Shown one piece after another: positions 8,691-16,183 of a DNA stretch of 21,259 nt (position 1 is the first letter of the stretch; every line of letters begins with the position of its first letter). The DNA is from Fibrobacterota bacterium (GTDB lineage: Bacteria > Fibrobacterota > Chitinivibrionia > Chitinivibrionales > Chitinispirillaceae). The stretch is from assembly GCA_023436145.1 (NCBI GenBank), contig JAEZKP010000070.1, positions 1-21,259 of the forward strand. Reading direction: 5' to 3'. A program made the translations under genes and the position numbers. A model generated the notes under the pieces. It saw only the letters and a list, made by a program, of their open reading frames with translations. It made no database searches and had not been told where the DNA came from.

Positions 8691-10289
8691 TTATGACTTT
8701 ATAATGGTAACAACCCTGCTTTCGATCCATCCGGAACCGCTTACCCGTACCAACACACTTCCATTCATTTTCAAAGGAATACTGAAAGATCTGGAAACGT
8801 TTGTGTTTCCATCATAGCTCATAACAAGTTTCCCATCCAGGTTAAAAACACTGACATTGTAGGCACCAGCAGTATGCACTTTCCCCCTAAGAAAACGGTT
8901 TTCGGAAACCAGGGTTACTTTTTCAGTATAATATGCAGAACTATTAATCAGGCTGCCTTGGATGCTCACAGGGTTTGGTACATCTACAGAATCGAGTATT
9001 CCAACAGATTTTCCGCTATTATCAAATGCTTCCAGCTGAAACACCTTTGCACCGGCAGGGACATGATACTTTCCGGCAAAACTCATAGAATCTAATGGTG
9101 AGGTTGTAAGTGAATCTACGACAGAGATCAACTCTCCACTATCATTGACGTATCTGCACTTTATCATTCCCGGATAAAACAATCCGTAAGTACCTCTTAC
9201 GCTCATGGTATCTGCAGTTTGTTGTGCATCAAGACGTTTTGTAATGAGTCCAGCATTATTAACCGCCAACACTGGACCGGATGCTCTTGAAGCATACCAG
9301 TTTTCAACCATTTTCACAGAATCACCGGCATTAAGTGTGGTAAGCGGTCCCAGTACTTCTACTTCCACCATGTCCATGTTATTGTAAGTATATACCTGAA
9401 CCGAAGCCCCGCTGTCTGGATACTCTTTTCCTTTTTCGTAGGTAAAAGTTTTTACATAGGCATATCCATCCAGCTGATCGACAAAGCAGATCCAGCCGGC
9501 ACTGCAATCGGCTCCTATCTTGCCTGTCTTATGCTGATACTGTACCCCCATAATACCCCCCGGAGCCGCATCCGGTCTCCACTGAGTATCATCCGTGCCT
9601 TCATGCATGTACTGCACATACCCCTTGCCACTGCCAAGATTACTGGAAGGATTTCGCTGAAAGTAAACCCAAAAGTTCTTGTTATCAACTGGACCGTTAT
9701 TAATGCAGCTGCTCTGGGTAATGTCCCAGATGCCGTGTTTCATAGTGGAATTACCCTTATTAAGCATGGTCAATTCCAGCTTAACCCGTGTAGATGCTTT
9801 GTAAACAGTTATCAGACGTTTGAATTGAAGCCCCTTATGCTTCTTATATTTTTCATCATTGCTGTTTTCCACCTGACTTTCCAGATAAATAACAGTAGAA
9901 TCAGAATTGTCAGAACGGACAAGACAGGTGTAAGGCTGACAATCCAGCATAGGCGGAGATGGCCACACAAAATCAGATTGGGGCGAAGGCAGAGTACGAA
10001 AACCACCAATTACCATATTGCCATCTGATGGAACTTTGCCTTTGTTTTCATTATGTATGTAAATGGACGGATGATTACCCAGATCGTACTGCATGATCCT
10101 GCCACCTATTTTAGGCAATATCGCTAAGGTAACCAGATTGTTTTTTAACACATAAATGGTATCCCAGGCAGTACCCCAGTTATTATAGTTCACCTTTTTT
10201 TCCAGGTTAACATCATAATTCTGAGCGAAGGTAAATCCGCAGAAACATAAAAAAAAGAAGGATATTCTGACTATTGGACACCACATCAT
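8691..10289 (-). CDS. Secreted DUF4380-type protein with C-terminal sorting-like domain
   Basis: 532 residues. A signal peptide (1-22: hydrophobic ISFFFLCFCGFTFA, cut before QN) is followed by a DUF4380-like, galactose-mutarotase-like beta fold (about 30-335): LVTLAILPKIGGRIMQYDLG, FVWPSPP, MLNKGN, HGIWDITQ, GWICFVDQLDGYAYVKTF, VEVLGPL. Aldose-mutarotase-like folds of this kind are carbohydrate-active or carbohydrate-binding; the substrate is unknown. The last roughly 80 residues (GAYNVSVFNLDGKLV...VLVRVSGSG...VVTIIKS) resemble the C-terminal sorting domain of the upstream pseudogene, so both were probably exported by the same machinery. GGGAGG precedes two consecutive ATGs; the second (10286) has the better 7-base spacing. 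Monocistronic. Confidence 0.8.
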   Translation of the reverse strand: MMWCPIVRISFFFLCFCGFTFAQNYDVNLEKKVNYNNWGTAWDTIYVLKNNLVTLAILPKIGGRIMQYDLGNHPSIYIHNENKGKVPSDGNMVIGGFRTLPSPQSDFVWPSPPMLDCQPYTCLVRSDNSDSTVIYLESQVENSNDEKYKKHKGLQFKRLITVYKASTRVKLELTMLNKGNSTMKHGIWDITQSSCINNGPVDNKNFWVYFQRNPSSNLGSGKGYVQYMHEGTDDTQWRPDAAPGGIMGVQYQHKTGKIGADCSAGWICFVDQLDGYAYVKTFTYEKGKEYPDSGASVQVYTYNNMDMVEVEVLGPLTTLNAGDSVKMVENWYASRASGPVLAVNNAGLITKRLDAQQTADTMSVRGTYGLFYPGMIKCRYVNDSGELISVVDSLTTSPLDSMSFAGKYHVPAGAKVFQLEAFDNSGKSVGILDSVDVPNPVSIQGSLINSSAYYTEKVTLVSENRFLRGKVHTAGAYNVSVFNLDGKLVMSYDGNTNVSRSFSIPLKMNGSVLVRVSGSGWIESRVVTIIKS

Positions 10290-10599
10290 GGAACCTCCCG
10301 GTGCTTGAATTTATGGTTTGCAACTATTTTGAACTCATTAATATGCCGGTCATTCTCCAAAAAAAATCTAACAGGGATTGCTAATGTGTATTTGAATTGA
10401 ACACCAGACTAAAATAATTAAGGATAGATATGACTGATAATTAAAATCACAGAGACTGCCCTCATAAACATACTGAGCAGAAAACCATATAACTTATACA
10501 CCCACTTAAAACTCAATATTTATATTGGATGTTTATATTTAACAAAAATGATCAATTAACCTGAATATCTTTCACTTTCCATTTCATGAAAGGACTTCC
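10290..10599. other. Divergent promoter region between the DUF4380 gene and the SOD gene
   Basis: No gene is seen. The sequence is AT-rich, with several TATA-like boxes at about 10500-10545 that could drive the SOD gene, but no single -35/-10 pair stands out and no recognisable Fur or OxyR site is evident. GGGAGG (minus) at the left edge and AAAGGA (plus) at the right edge are the ribosome-binding sites of the two genes. Confidence 0.4.
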
Positions 10600-11364
10600 A
10601 TGGATATCCGCAGCACCAGTCAGCAGGAAACAACCCGCAGAGAATTTCTAAAGACATCTGCAATCGGAAGTACGGTTGCCGCCGCAATGCTCTCAGGATT
10701 GATCAAGCCCGCCTCAGCAGAGAAACCTGTTTCACCTCTGAAATTACCACCGCTCCCCTATCTGGAAAATGCACTGGAGCCGTCAATTTCTGCAGCAACG
10801 ATTAGGATTCACTATGGTGAACATCACCGGGAGTTCATGGAAGAGGTTATTGCCAGGATAAAAGGTACCGATTACCAGAACTCAACCCTTGAAAAGATCA
10901 TAATGGAAACCTATGGCGGGATCAACATGATTGAGGCATTACACCTTGTAGCCCTCCTGTCCTGGAATCATGAATTCTATTGGAAAAGTATGAAACCAGG
11001 TGGTGGAGGTGAAATACCAGAACAACTCCAGAAAAAAATCATAAAGGATTTTGGCAGCGTAGATAAATTTAAGGCCAAATTTAAAGAAGCTGCAATGACT
11101 AAAGGAAGCGGGTGGACCTGGCTAGTCAGTGATAATGGTAAACTTGCAGTATCTTATACCACCTATCATGATACGCCTCTGCTAAAAAAACAGATTCCAC
11201 TTCTAACAATTGATTGCTGGGAGCATGCCTACTACCTTGATTACCAGAACCGAAAAGGTGAATATATAGATGCATTCCTTAATAAACTGGTAAACTGGCA
11301 GTTTGCACAGAGCAATTTACCTGCATCCGAACCTGTATCGGTAGTACCAAAAAAGCAGAAATAA
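10600..11364 (+). CDS. Tat-exported Fe/Mn superoxide dismutase
   Basis: 254 residues. It converts superoxide to oxygen and hydrogen peroxide. The N-terminus carries a twin-arginine signal (TTRREFLKTS, Arg13-Arg14, a hydrophobic stretch, and ASA cleavage near 40), so the folded metalloenzyme is predicted to act in the periplasm, unlike the usual cytoplasmic SodA/SodB. The metal ligands are all present: His71 (HYGEHH), His124 (WNHEFYW), Asp205 and His209 (DCWEHAYY). At the outer-sphere site where Mn enzymes have Gln (NQDSPL) this protein has His190 (YHDTPL), as in some mycobacterial and archaeal Fe enzymes, so iron is the likelier metal (inference). AAAGGA lies 5 bases before the ATG. It has its own hairpin terminator and sits close to iron-storage genes. 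Confidence 0.93.
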   Translation: MDIRSTSQQETTRREFLKTSAIGSTVAAAMLSGLIKPASAEKPVSPLKLPPLPYLENALEPSISAATIRIHYGEHHREFMEEVIARIKGTDYQNSTLEKIIMETYGGINMIEALHLVALLSWNHEFYWKSMKPGGGGEIPEQLQKKIIKDFGSVDKFKAKFKEAAMTKGSGWTWLVSDNGKLAVSYTTYHDTPLLKKQIPLLTIDCWEHAYYLDYQNRKGEYIDAFLNKLVNWQFAQSNLPASEPVSVVPKKQK

Positions 11365-11378
11365 TGTTACTTCTAAAA

Positions 11379-11398
11379 CGGGCCGTATTTACGGCCCG
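11379..11398. terminator. Convergent terminator between the SOD and CBS-domain genes
   Basis: CGGGCCGT (11379-11386) and ACGGCCCG (11391-11398) make a perfect 8-bp GC-rich stem with an ATTT loop. On the minus strand it is followed by TTTTAG, on the plus strand by a weaker T-poor tail. It probably serves the minus-strand CBS gene best and the SOD gene partly. Confidence 0.75.
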
Positions 11399-11401
11399 AG
11401 C

Positions 11402-11830
11402 TTATCTTTCTGGATAAGCAACACCAATCACTTCCTGAAGGACTTCGCCTGTAAACTCCTTCGGAGAGCTGGTGGCGATATCTCCCAGTGACAACATTCC
11501 GGTAACATGCCTCTGCTCATCTTTGACAAGTAATCTGCGGATCTTTTTATATTCCATTATATGAGCCGCTTCTTCCAGTTCCATGTCTTCTGTGCAGAAA
11601 ATCACTTGTGGCGTCATCACCTCTCTAGCTCTGGTTGAAGCAGGATCTTTCCCTTCTGCAATTGCTCTTACAGCTATATCCCGGTCGGTAACCAACCCGA
11701 CAGGCTCTTCACCCTCAAAAACCGGTAAAGCGCCCTCGTTTTTATCCCGCATTTTCTGAGCAACATCTCTAAGATTAGTATCCGGGCGGACAAAATCCAC
11801 CCCATAGGTCATCACTTCTTTGACTTTCAT
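11402..11830 (-). CDS. Two-CBS-domain protein
   Basis: 142 residues made almost entirely of a tandem CBS pair (about 5-60 and 70-125): VKEVMTYGVDFVRPDTNLRDVAQKM, GALPVFEGEEPVGLVTDRDIAVRAIAEG, then REVMTPQVIFCTEDMELEEAAHIM and RRLLVKDEQRHVTGMLSLGDIA. CBS pairs form Bateman modules that bind adenosyl ligands (AMP, ATP, NADH, SAM) and sense energy or redox state. There is no attached effector domain, so it is a stand-alone sensor or regulator of unknown partner. AGGAGG sits 5 bases before the ATG. It is transcribed towards SOD and away from the encapsulin genes. Confidence 0.92.
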   Translation of the reverse strand: MKVKEVMTYGVDFVRPDTNLRDVAQKMRDKNEGALPVFEGEEPVGLVTDRDIAVRAIAEGKDPASTRAREVMTPQVIFCTEDMELEEAAHIMEYKKIRRLLVKDEQRHVTGMLSLGDIATSSPKEFTGEVLQEVIGVAYPER

Positions 11831-11862
11831 CGGGACCTCCTTTCCCCCTAATAAAGAATACG

Positions 11863-12300
11863 AGATTTTAGATTTTAGATTTCAGATTTATGGGGGAAGA
11901 TTTCAGAATTAAGATTTGCGGGAGAAGATTTCAGGATTGAGATTTGTGCGTGGAAGACTATGGAATTCAGAATAAATGACAGGTGATTTTAGATTAAGAC
12001 AAGGGCTTTGGATTTATATGAAGGCAGGTGATTTTAGATTAAAATGGGAGGTAAGAGATTATAAGATTATTGAAATCAGAACTGTTTTTTAATTCTTGTG
12101 AAACCAACTATAGAGCTATGAAATTAAGCTCCTTTCATATTCCAAAATCTATTTCCGGTTTAGAATTTTCAAGTTTCGAATTTCCTGTTTGGAATTGAAT
12201 TTGGGAATAAAATCCGAAATTACAGGCTCGAAATCCGAAAAAGGAATAATTCAATTACCTTTTATCATTCAGGTTTCGAATTTCGAGTTTTAAATTTAGA
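11863..12300. repeat. Degenerate low-complexity repeats built on GATTTTAGATT / TTTCGAATTT
   Basis: The 477-bp gap between the CBS and encapsulin genes is filled with decayed short repeats. GATTTTAGATT variants recur from 11863; a 28-base unit (11896 and 11924, GAAGATTTCAG-ATT-AGATTTG) is repeated in tandem; an 18-base sequence (CAGGTGATTTTAGATTAA) is exactly repeated at 11980-11997 and 12025-12042; GTTTCGAATTTC recurs at 12173-12184 and 12273-12284. No reading frame is convincing. The end of the window has a related AAATC/AAATTCC tract. Confidence 0.7.
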
Positions 12301-12307
12301 ACTTTCC

Positions 12308-13123
12308 TTAAGCGACTTCAAGAATACAGATCGATTTGGGAATTATCAGGCGCAATGCCAGAGTTTCAGACAAAGAAAATACATAGTCTCTGGCTGAAGG
12401 TCCCTCAAAGCCAGCCACAAGATCCTGCCCCAGAACAATGGACGCATACTCCATTCCACTGGCAATAAGAACACCACCAGAAGTTATTGCCGCAGACTTT
12501 ATGATACCATCGGTGACCAGTGACTTCAGATGCTCCAACTCAATGGTTTCGGTATTGGGATATCGACGAAACAGTTTATTGTAGAGAGTCGTAGATAATG
12601 CAAGACTATAAGGTCCATGAAAGCCCTCCCGATCCAGTATTTCTGTAGCCCTTATAATGGATTCTACGGCATCACCTACCTGATCCCATGAGCTCAACTT
12701 CATCCGTAAGGCATGGGGATGAGTCAACAAACCATATAACCCGGAAGCCTTTAATCCATAATAAAGCAGATTATCTTCCTGTGAAGTAATCCTGAGCAGA
12801 TTAGAGATCAGATTATCCATATTCAACTTCAACCCGGCCTTCTGAAAAGCCTCAATATCTCTTGCTGCAATGCTGAAAGAAGAGCTCAGCTGGACCAGAG
12901 GCACTCCCTGAGGTAAAGAGATGTCCGGACCACCCTCCAAAGCCTCCACCAACTGCTCATTACCTGGAATAAACTGCATTGCTAAACCGCAAGGTCCCTC
13001 GGTATAAAGCAGCTTGCGGGCGCTCAACTGTGCCTGAGCCACATTTCTGACCGTGGTATCGATGGTGTTCCAAAAGTGCTGATCGAATGGCGCATCATCT
13101 CTGTTAAGCAGACTCAATGACAT
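12308..13123 (-). CDS. Encapsulin shell protein (family 1, linocin M18-like)
   Basis: 271 residues, matching the usual 265-270 of family-1 encapsulins, which have the HK97 capsid fold and self-assemble into icosahedral protein shells. Recognisable segments are SLLNRDDAPF (4-13), the WNTID and RKLLYTEGPCG segments near the N-terminus, GPYSLALSTTLYNKLFR, GGVLIASGMEYASIVLGQD and the C-terminal ETLALRLIIPKSICIL. The shell stores or isolates the cargo encoded 13 bases upstream (13137-13508), with which it clearly forms an operon. The Shine-Dalgarno GGGGGAA lies just before the ATG. Downstream there is only degenerate repeat sequence and no clear terminator. Confidence 0.95.
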   Translation of the reverse strand: MSLSLLNRDDAPFDQHFWNTIDTTVRNVAQAQLSARKLLYTEGPCGLAMQFIPGNEQLVEALEGGPDISLPQGVPLVQLSSSFSIAARDIEAFQKAGLKLNMDNLISNLLRITSQEDNLLYYGLKASGLYGLLTHPHALRMKLSSWDQVGDAVESIIRATEILDREGFHGPYSLALSTTLYNKLFRRYPNTETIELEHLKSLVTDGIIKSAAITSGGVLIASGMEYASIVLGQDLVAGFEGPSARDYVFSLSETLALRLIIPKSICILEVA

Positions 13124-13136
13124 CAGATTCCCCCTT

Positions 13137-13508
13137 TTATTGCTTTTTTTTCAGATTTCCTACTGTGACAATCTCTGATGAGGGTTTGCTACTCTTTTCC
13201 TCCCCAAATTCTAGCTTCTCTTTTATCTCATCCACCTCTGATGCCCCCTCTGCCATGAAGTCTGCCTCCTGTGGAGCCAACAACTCAATCAGTCGCTGAA
13301 ACTCCCCCTTATGCACTCGCTCCTCATTAGCAATATCAATCAGAACAGCTCTGGCAAGTTCATTAGTAGTAGCATCCGCTAAAGCCATATAAATATGGGT
13401 TGCTTCCTCTTCTGCTGCCAGCGAGAGCCTCAATGCTCTCAACAACTCCCCATTTGTCATTTTACGCCCGGGAACCATCCCCACAAACGGATTTACAAAT
13501 TCAGGCAT
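13137..13508 (-). CDS. Encapsulated ferritin-like cargo protein with loading peptide
   Basis: 123 residues. A short two-helix ferritin-like domain (about 17-78) carries a Glu in EEE (33-35) and E63-x-x-H66 (NEERVH), matching the iron ligands Glu32, Glu62 and His65 of characterised encapsulated ferritins. It is closer in style to the Thermotoga/Pyrococcus ferritin-like cargo than to Rhodospirillum EncFtn. An acidic linker (80-108) leads to the C-terminus IVTVGNLKKKQ, which fits the cargo-loading consensus (TVGSLRR-like) that docks inside the shell. Predicted role: ferroxidase that oxidises Fe(II) so that iron is mineralised in the encapsulin. It is the first gene of the operon, with GGAGG upstream of the ATG. 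Confidence 0.93.
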   Translation of the reverse strand: MPEFVNPFVGMVPGRKMTNGELLRALRLSLAAEEEATHIYMALADATTNELARAVLIDIANEERVHKGEFQRLIELLAPQEADFMAEGASEVDEIKEKLEFGEEKSSKPSSEIVTVGNLKKKQ

Positions 13509-13544
13509 CGGCTTGCCTCCATTATTGAGGTTAATTTTTTTACG

Positions 13545-13570
13545 GATTATTTGGATAATTTTGAATAATC
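13545..13570. promoter_or_regulatory. Palindromic candidate operator/promoter of the encapsulin operon
   Basis: GATTATT (13545-13551) and AATAATC (13564-13570) are perfect inverted arms within 26 bases, lying 37 bases upstream of the cargo ATG. On the minus strand the same stretch contains TTGATT and AATAAT 15 bases apart, a plausible weak -35/-10 pair, so a bound repressor would block transcription. The AT-rich dyad recalls Fur/PerR-type sites but does not match either consensus well. Confidence 0.4.
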
Positions 13571-13848
13571 AAAACCTGTGCCATTTAAACCGGAATCCAA
13601 AGCCTGCAATGTTCAGATCCTATTCCCAATTCCGGAAGCAGTAAGTTTTCAGAAACAGCAAAACTGATAGTATTATGTTAAAAATCAGTATCTTAGCATG
13701 CCACACTTTTTGCTTATCTTTTTGGCGGGAAGATGCATTCGGCAGGTTGAGAAGAAAGCTTCTTTGATGTCTGGGTAGCTAAAAGATCAGTACATCTCCG
13801 AAGCCGTCAGTCAGAAAAGGTAATCATATTTTCAAAGGAGAATCATAT
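13571..13848. other. Intergenic region between the encapsulin operon and the DUF302 gene
   Basis: No gene or RNA is recognised. It must hold the promoter of the DUF302 gene. AAAGGAG at 13834-13840 is that gene's ribosome-binding site. ACTGATA/TATCAGT-like short dyads occur near 13664-13694 but are imperfect. Confidence 0.4.
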
Positions 13849-14304
13849 ATGCACGGCATTTTAATAAAGGAGGTCTCTTTACCCTTCGAGACTGTAATAA
13901 AAAAACTCCCATATCAACTTAGACGCCATGGTTTTGAGCTTCTTAGTACAATTCATATAGATAAAGAATTACATGATTCCCTGGGAATCGATCATAAATG
14001 TTGCGCACTATTTATAATAAGTAATCTTCAGATAGCCTATAAAACTCTGCTGCATGCTGAAGAATCCGCTCTTCTGCAATTTATACCACTCCTTATTTAT
14101 CATAAAAACAAAGGAACAGCATTTGCCACACTGCGCCCCACTCAACTTTTCCCCATACTCCAAAGCAATAGCAGTGATGATGGAGCCATCATTATAGAGA
14201 AGAAATTAACAGAAGTTCTGGATGTTTTCTATAGGAAATCCTCAAACAGAAAAAATAAAAAAACAGATCAGCAATCAGAAAGTCTTCTAAAAGCAGTGGC
14301 ATAA
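13849..14304 (+). CDS. DUF302 family protein
   Basis: 151 residues, no signal peptide. The N-terminal part (about 8-115) follows the DUF302 pattern: FETVIKKLPYQLRRHGFELLSTIHIDKEL, then CCALFIISNLQIAYKTLLHAEESALLQFIPLLIYHKNKGTAFATLRP (a strand-helix-strand core in which the 'alpha-helix - aLLPC/IPL' segment is conserved). The role of DUF302 is not established; it is often found as a small stand-alone protein or fused to redox or heavy-metal-related proteins. The last 35 residues are basic and low in complexity. AAAGGAG 8 bases before the ATG supports the start. A terminator follows directly. Confidence 0.8.
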   Translation: MHGILIKEVSLPFETVIKKLPYQLRRHGFELLSTIHIDKELHDSLGIDHKCCALFIISNLQIAYKTLLHAEESALLQFIPLLIYHKNKGTAFATLRPTQLFPILQSNSSDDGAIIIEKKLTEVLDVFYRKSSNRKNKKTDQQSESLLKAVA

Positions 14305-14310
14305 TATACG

Positions 14311-14343
14311 GGAGTGCACATTAAATGATGCACTCCGATTTTG
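14311..14343 (+). terminator. Rho-independent terminator of the DUF302 gene
   Basis: GGAGTGCA (14311-14318) and TGCACTCC (14329-14336) form a perfect 8-bp stem, extendable by CAT/ATG in the loop, followed by GATTTTG. It begins 6 bases after the DUF302 stop and separates it from the convergent engB gene. Confidence 0.85.
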
Positions 14344-14356
14344 TAATTAGGCATTC

Positions 14357-14965
14357 CTACTGTTTTTTAAGAGTCTCACGCCAGCTGTTAAACCGTTCCC
14401 AGAAGCCCTGCCTGGATCGATGCTCCTGTGTGCTATAAAGAACCGGTTCATCAGACAATCCAAACACCGCTATCGCCTTTCGGATCGCAGTATTTCGCTC
14501 ACTTTGATTTACTTTATCAGCTTTCGTTAGCACCATAAACAAGGGTAAATTCAGTTTCCTGAACCACTCACATGCATCCAGGTCCGCTTTTAAACCGATG
14601 TGCCGGCAATCTACCAACCAGATAAGACCACTCAGATTAGACCTGCGCTCACAATAATCAGCTATCAGACGGGACCAGCGCAATCGTTCTGCTCCAGATG
14701 CCTTTGCATAACCATATCCGGGCAGATCAACCCATACCATCTCTTTACCTACCTGATAATAATTAGCCAGAGTGGTTTTTCCAGGCTTCTTTGATACCCT
14801 GGCAAGTCCTTTGTTCTCCAACACATGATTAATAAAAGAGGATTTCCCCACATTTGAACGCCCCATAATCGCGAATTCCTCTCCCTTGGGGGCTGGAAGC
14901 TCACGGAAATGGGCTGATGAACTCATAAATACTGCTTCAGGTCGTTTTTTTTCCATATTTTCCAT
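14357..14965 (-). CDS. engB: Ribosome-biogenesis GTPase EngB (YsxC/YihA)
   Basis: 202 residues from the ATG at 14965. This TRAFAC GTPase is needed for assembly of the large ribosomal subunit. Motifs in order: GRSNVGKS (35-42, P-loop), KPGKTTL (60-66, switch I Thr), DLPGYGYA (80-87, G3) and TKAD (147-150, G4). The length suits the family (about 200). The reading frame is open back to a TTG at 15004, but that start has no Shine-Dalgarno and lies inside the -35 element of a good promoter, so I chose the first ATG downstream of it. A second ATG three codons later is also possible. Single gene; the convergent DUF302 terminator lies just beyond its stop. Confidence 0.93.
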   Translation of the reverse strand: MENMEKKRPEAVFMSSSAHFRELPAPKGEEFAIMGRSNVGKSSFINHVLENKGLARVSKKPGKTTLANYYQVGKEMVWVDLPGYGYAKASGAERLRWSRLIADYCERRSNLSGLIWLVDCRHIGLKADLDACEWFRKLNLPLFMVLTKADKVNQSERNTAIRKAIAVFGLSDEPVLYSTQEHRSRQGFWERFNSWRETLKKQ

Positions 14966-14974
14966 AGTGACTCT

Positions 14975-15004
14975 ATTATAATATCTTTCTTTGGTTTGGA
15001 GCAA
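14975..15004 (-). promoter_or_regulatory. Sigma70-type promoter placing engB on a near-leaderless mRNA
   Basis: On the minus strand TTGCTC (15004-14999), an 18-base spacer and a perfect TATAAT (14980-14975) precede the engB ATG by only 9 bases. Transcription would start within a few bases of the ATG, leaving little or no 5' leader and no room for a Shine-Dalgarno. Confidence 0.6.
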
Positions 15005-15139
15005 TTTTAAGACTACCGCAAAATAAACTTTGCAGCATCATTAAAATGTACAGACTCAGTAAAACTAATTATATTCTCTTTCTTGAGTTCGAAGGTGTGT
15101 ATATTTGAAGGTTAACAGTTTCCACACGGAGAGTATTGC

Positions 15140-16156
15140 ATGACCATACAGGAAGCCATAAAAAAAGTTATCGCCGGAAACGATCTTACCATCGAAGAAT
15201 CTGTGAATGTTTTTTCAGATATCATGTCCGGAACAGCAACCGATGCCCAGATTGCAGCTCTTATTGTGTCATTACGTATGAAAGGAGAATCGGTTGAGGA
15301 AATCACCGGCGCAGCTTCTGTCATGAGAGAAAAAGCAACTCTGGTTCTTCCTCAAAACAAAGAGTGCGTTATTGACACCTGCGGAACAGGCGGTGATAAT
15401 CTTAATACCTTCAACATTTCCACTGCCGCTGCATTTGTCGCTGCTGGTGCAGGGGCAACTGTAGCCAAACACGGAAACCGCTCAGTCTCCAGTAAATGCG
15501 GTAGCGCAGATGTTCTGGAATCTCTGGGGGTCAACATATCCATTTCTCCAGAAAAAATCAAGAAGTGCCTGGATAACGTGGGTATCGGTTTTCTATTTGC
15601 AGTATCACTTCATAAAGCAATGAAATACTCAATCGGTCCCCGTAAGGAAATCGGAGTCAGAACCATCTTTAATATCCTTGGTCCGCTGACTAACCCTGCC
15701 ATGGCATCTTCACAGCTGATGGGAGTGTTTTCACCCTCACTGACAGAAACTATGGCGAGGGTACTGAAAAATATGGGCTCGCGCAGCGCTTATGTAGTCC
15801 ATGGGATGGATTCTTTGGATGAGATCTCACTCTCCACACTTACTCAGATATCAGAACTGAAAAACGGAGCTGTCAGAACTTATACTATCCAGCCAGAAGA
15901 TTTCGGCCTCAGGCGCACTCCCCTATCAGACATCAAGGGCGGAACCCCTTCTCAGAATGCAAAGATTATCAGGGATGTACTCGAAGGGAAAACGGGTCCT
16001 CAACGTGACATTGTAATATTTAATACAGCATTTGCATTAGCCGCATGCGGGCTGGCATCAGATCCTGAGGAAGGCATCATTCTTGCCGCCAAATCGATTG
16101 ACTCCGGAAACGCTCTGAGCAAACTGGAACAGCTGGTAAAATTTACTAACAGTTAG
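15140..16156 (+). CDS. trpD: Anthranilate phosphoribosyltransferase
   Basis: 338 residues, the normal family length. It transfers phosphoribosyl from PRPP to anthranilate, the second step of tryptophan synthesis. The N-terminal helical domain (1-70) is followed by the PRPP/Mg-binding DTCGTGGD (79-86), NISTAAAFVAAGAGATVAKHGNRSVSS (92-118, including the KHGNR motif) and GVRTIFNILGPLTNP (about 173-187), all well conserved. GGAGAG lies 6 bases before the ATG. It is an orphan: no other trp gene flanks it, and the neighbours are engB (divergent) and a TPR-OGT gene (convergent). No leader peptide or attenuator-like structure was seen upstream. Confidence 0.96.
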   Translation: MTIQEAIKKVIAGNDLTIEESVNVFSDIMSGTATDAQIAALIVSLRMKGESVEEITGAASVMREKATLVLPQNKECVIDTCGTGGDNLNTFNISTAAAFVAAGAGATVAKHGNRSVSSKCGSADVLESLGVNISISPEKIKKCLDNVGIGFLFAVSLHKAMKYSIGPRKEIGVRTIFNILGPLTNPAMASSQLMGVFSPSLTETMARVLKNMGSRSAYVVHGMDSLDEISLSTLTQISELKNGAVRTYTIQPEDFGLRRTPLSDIKGGTPSQNAKIIRDVLEGKTGPQRDIVIFNTAFALAACGLASDPEEGIILAAKSIDSGNALSKLEQLVKFTNS

Positions 16157-16183
16157 TAAAATTCCCTACCCGTCATGCTCATT

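Noticed and set aside
9531..10028. 165-codon plus-strand frame inside the DUF4380 gene
   Set aside because: Shadow of the minus-strand gene, which has a signal peptide, ribosome-binding site and conserved domain.
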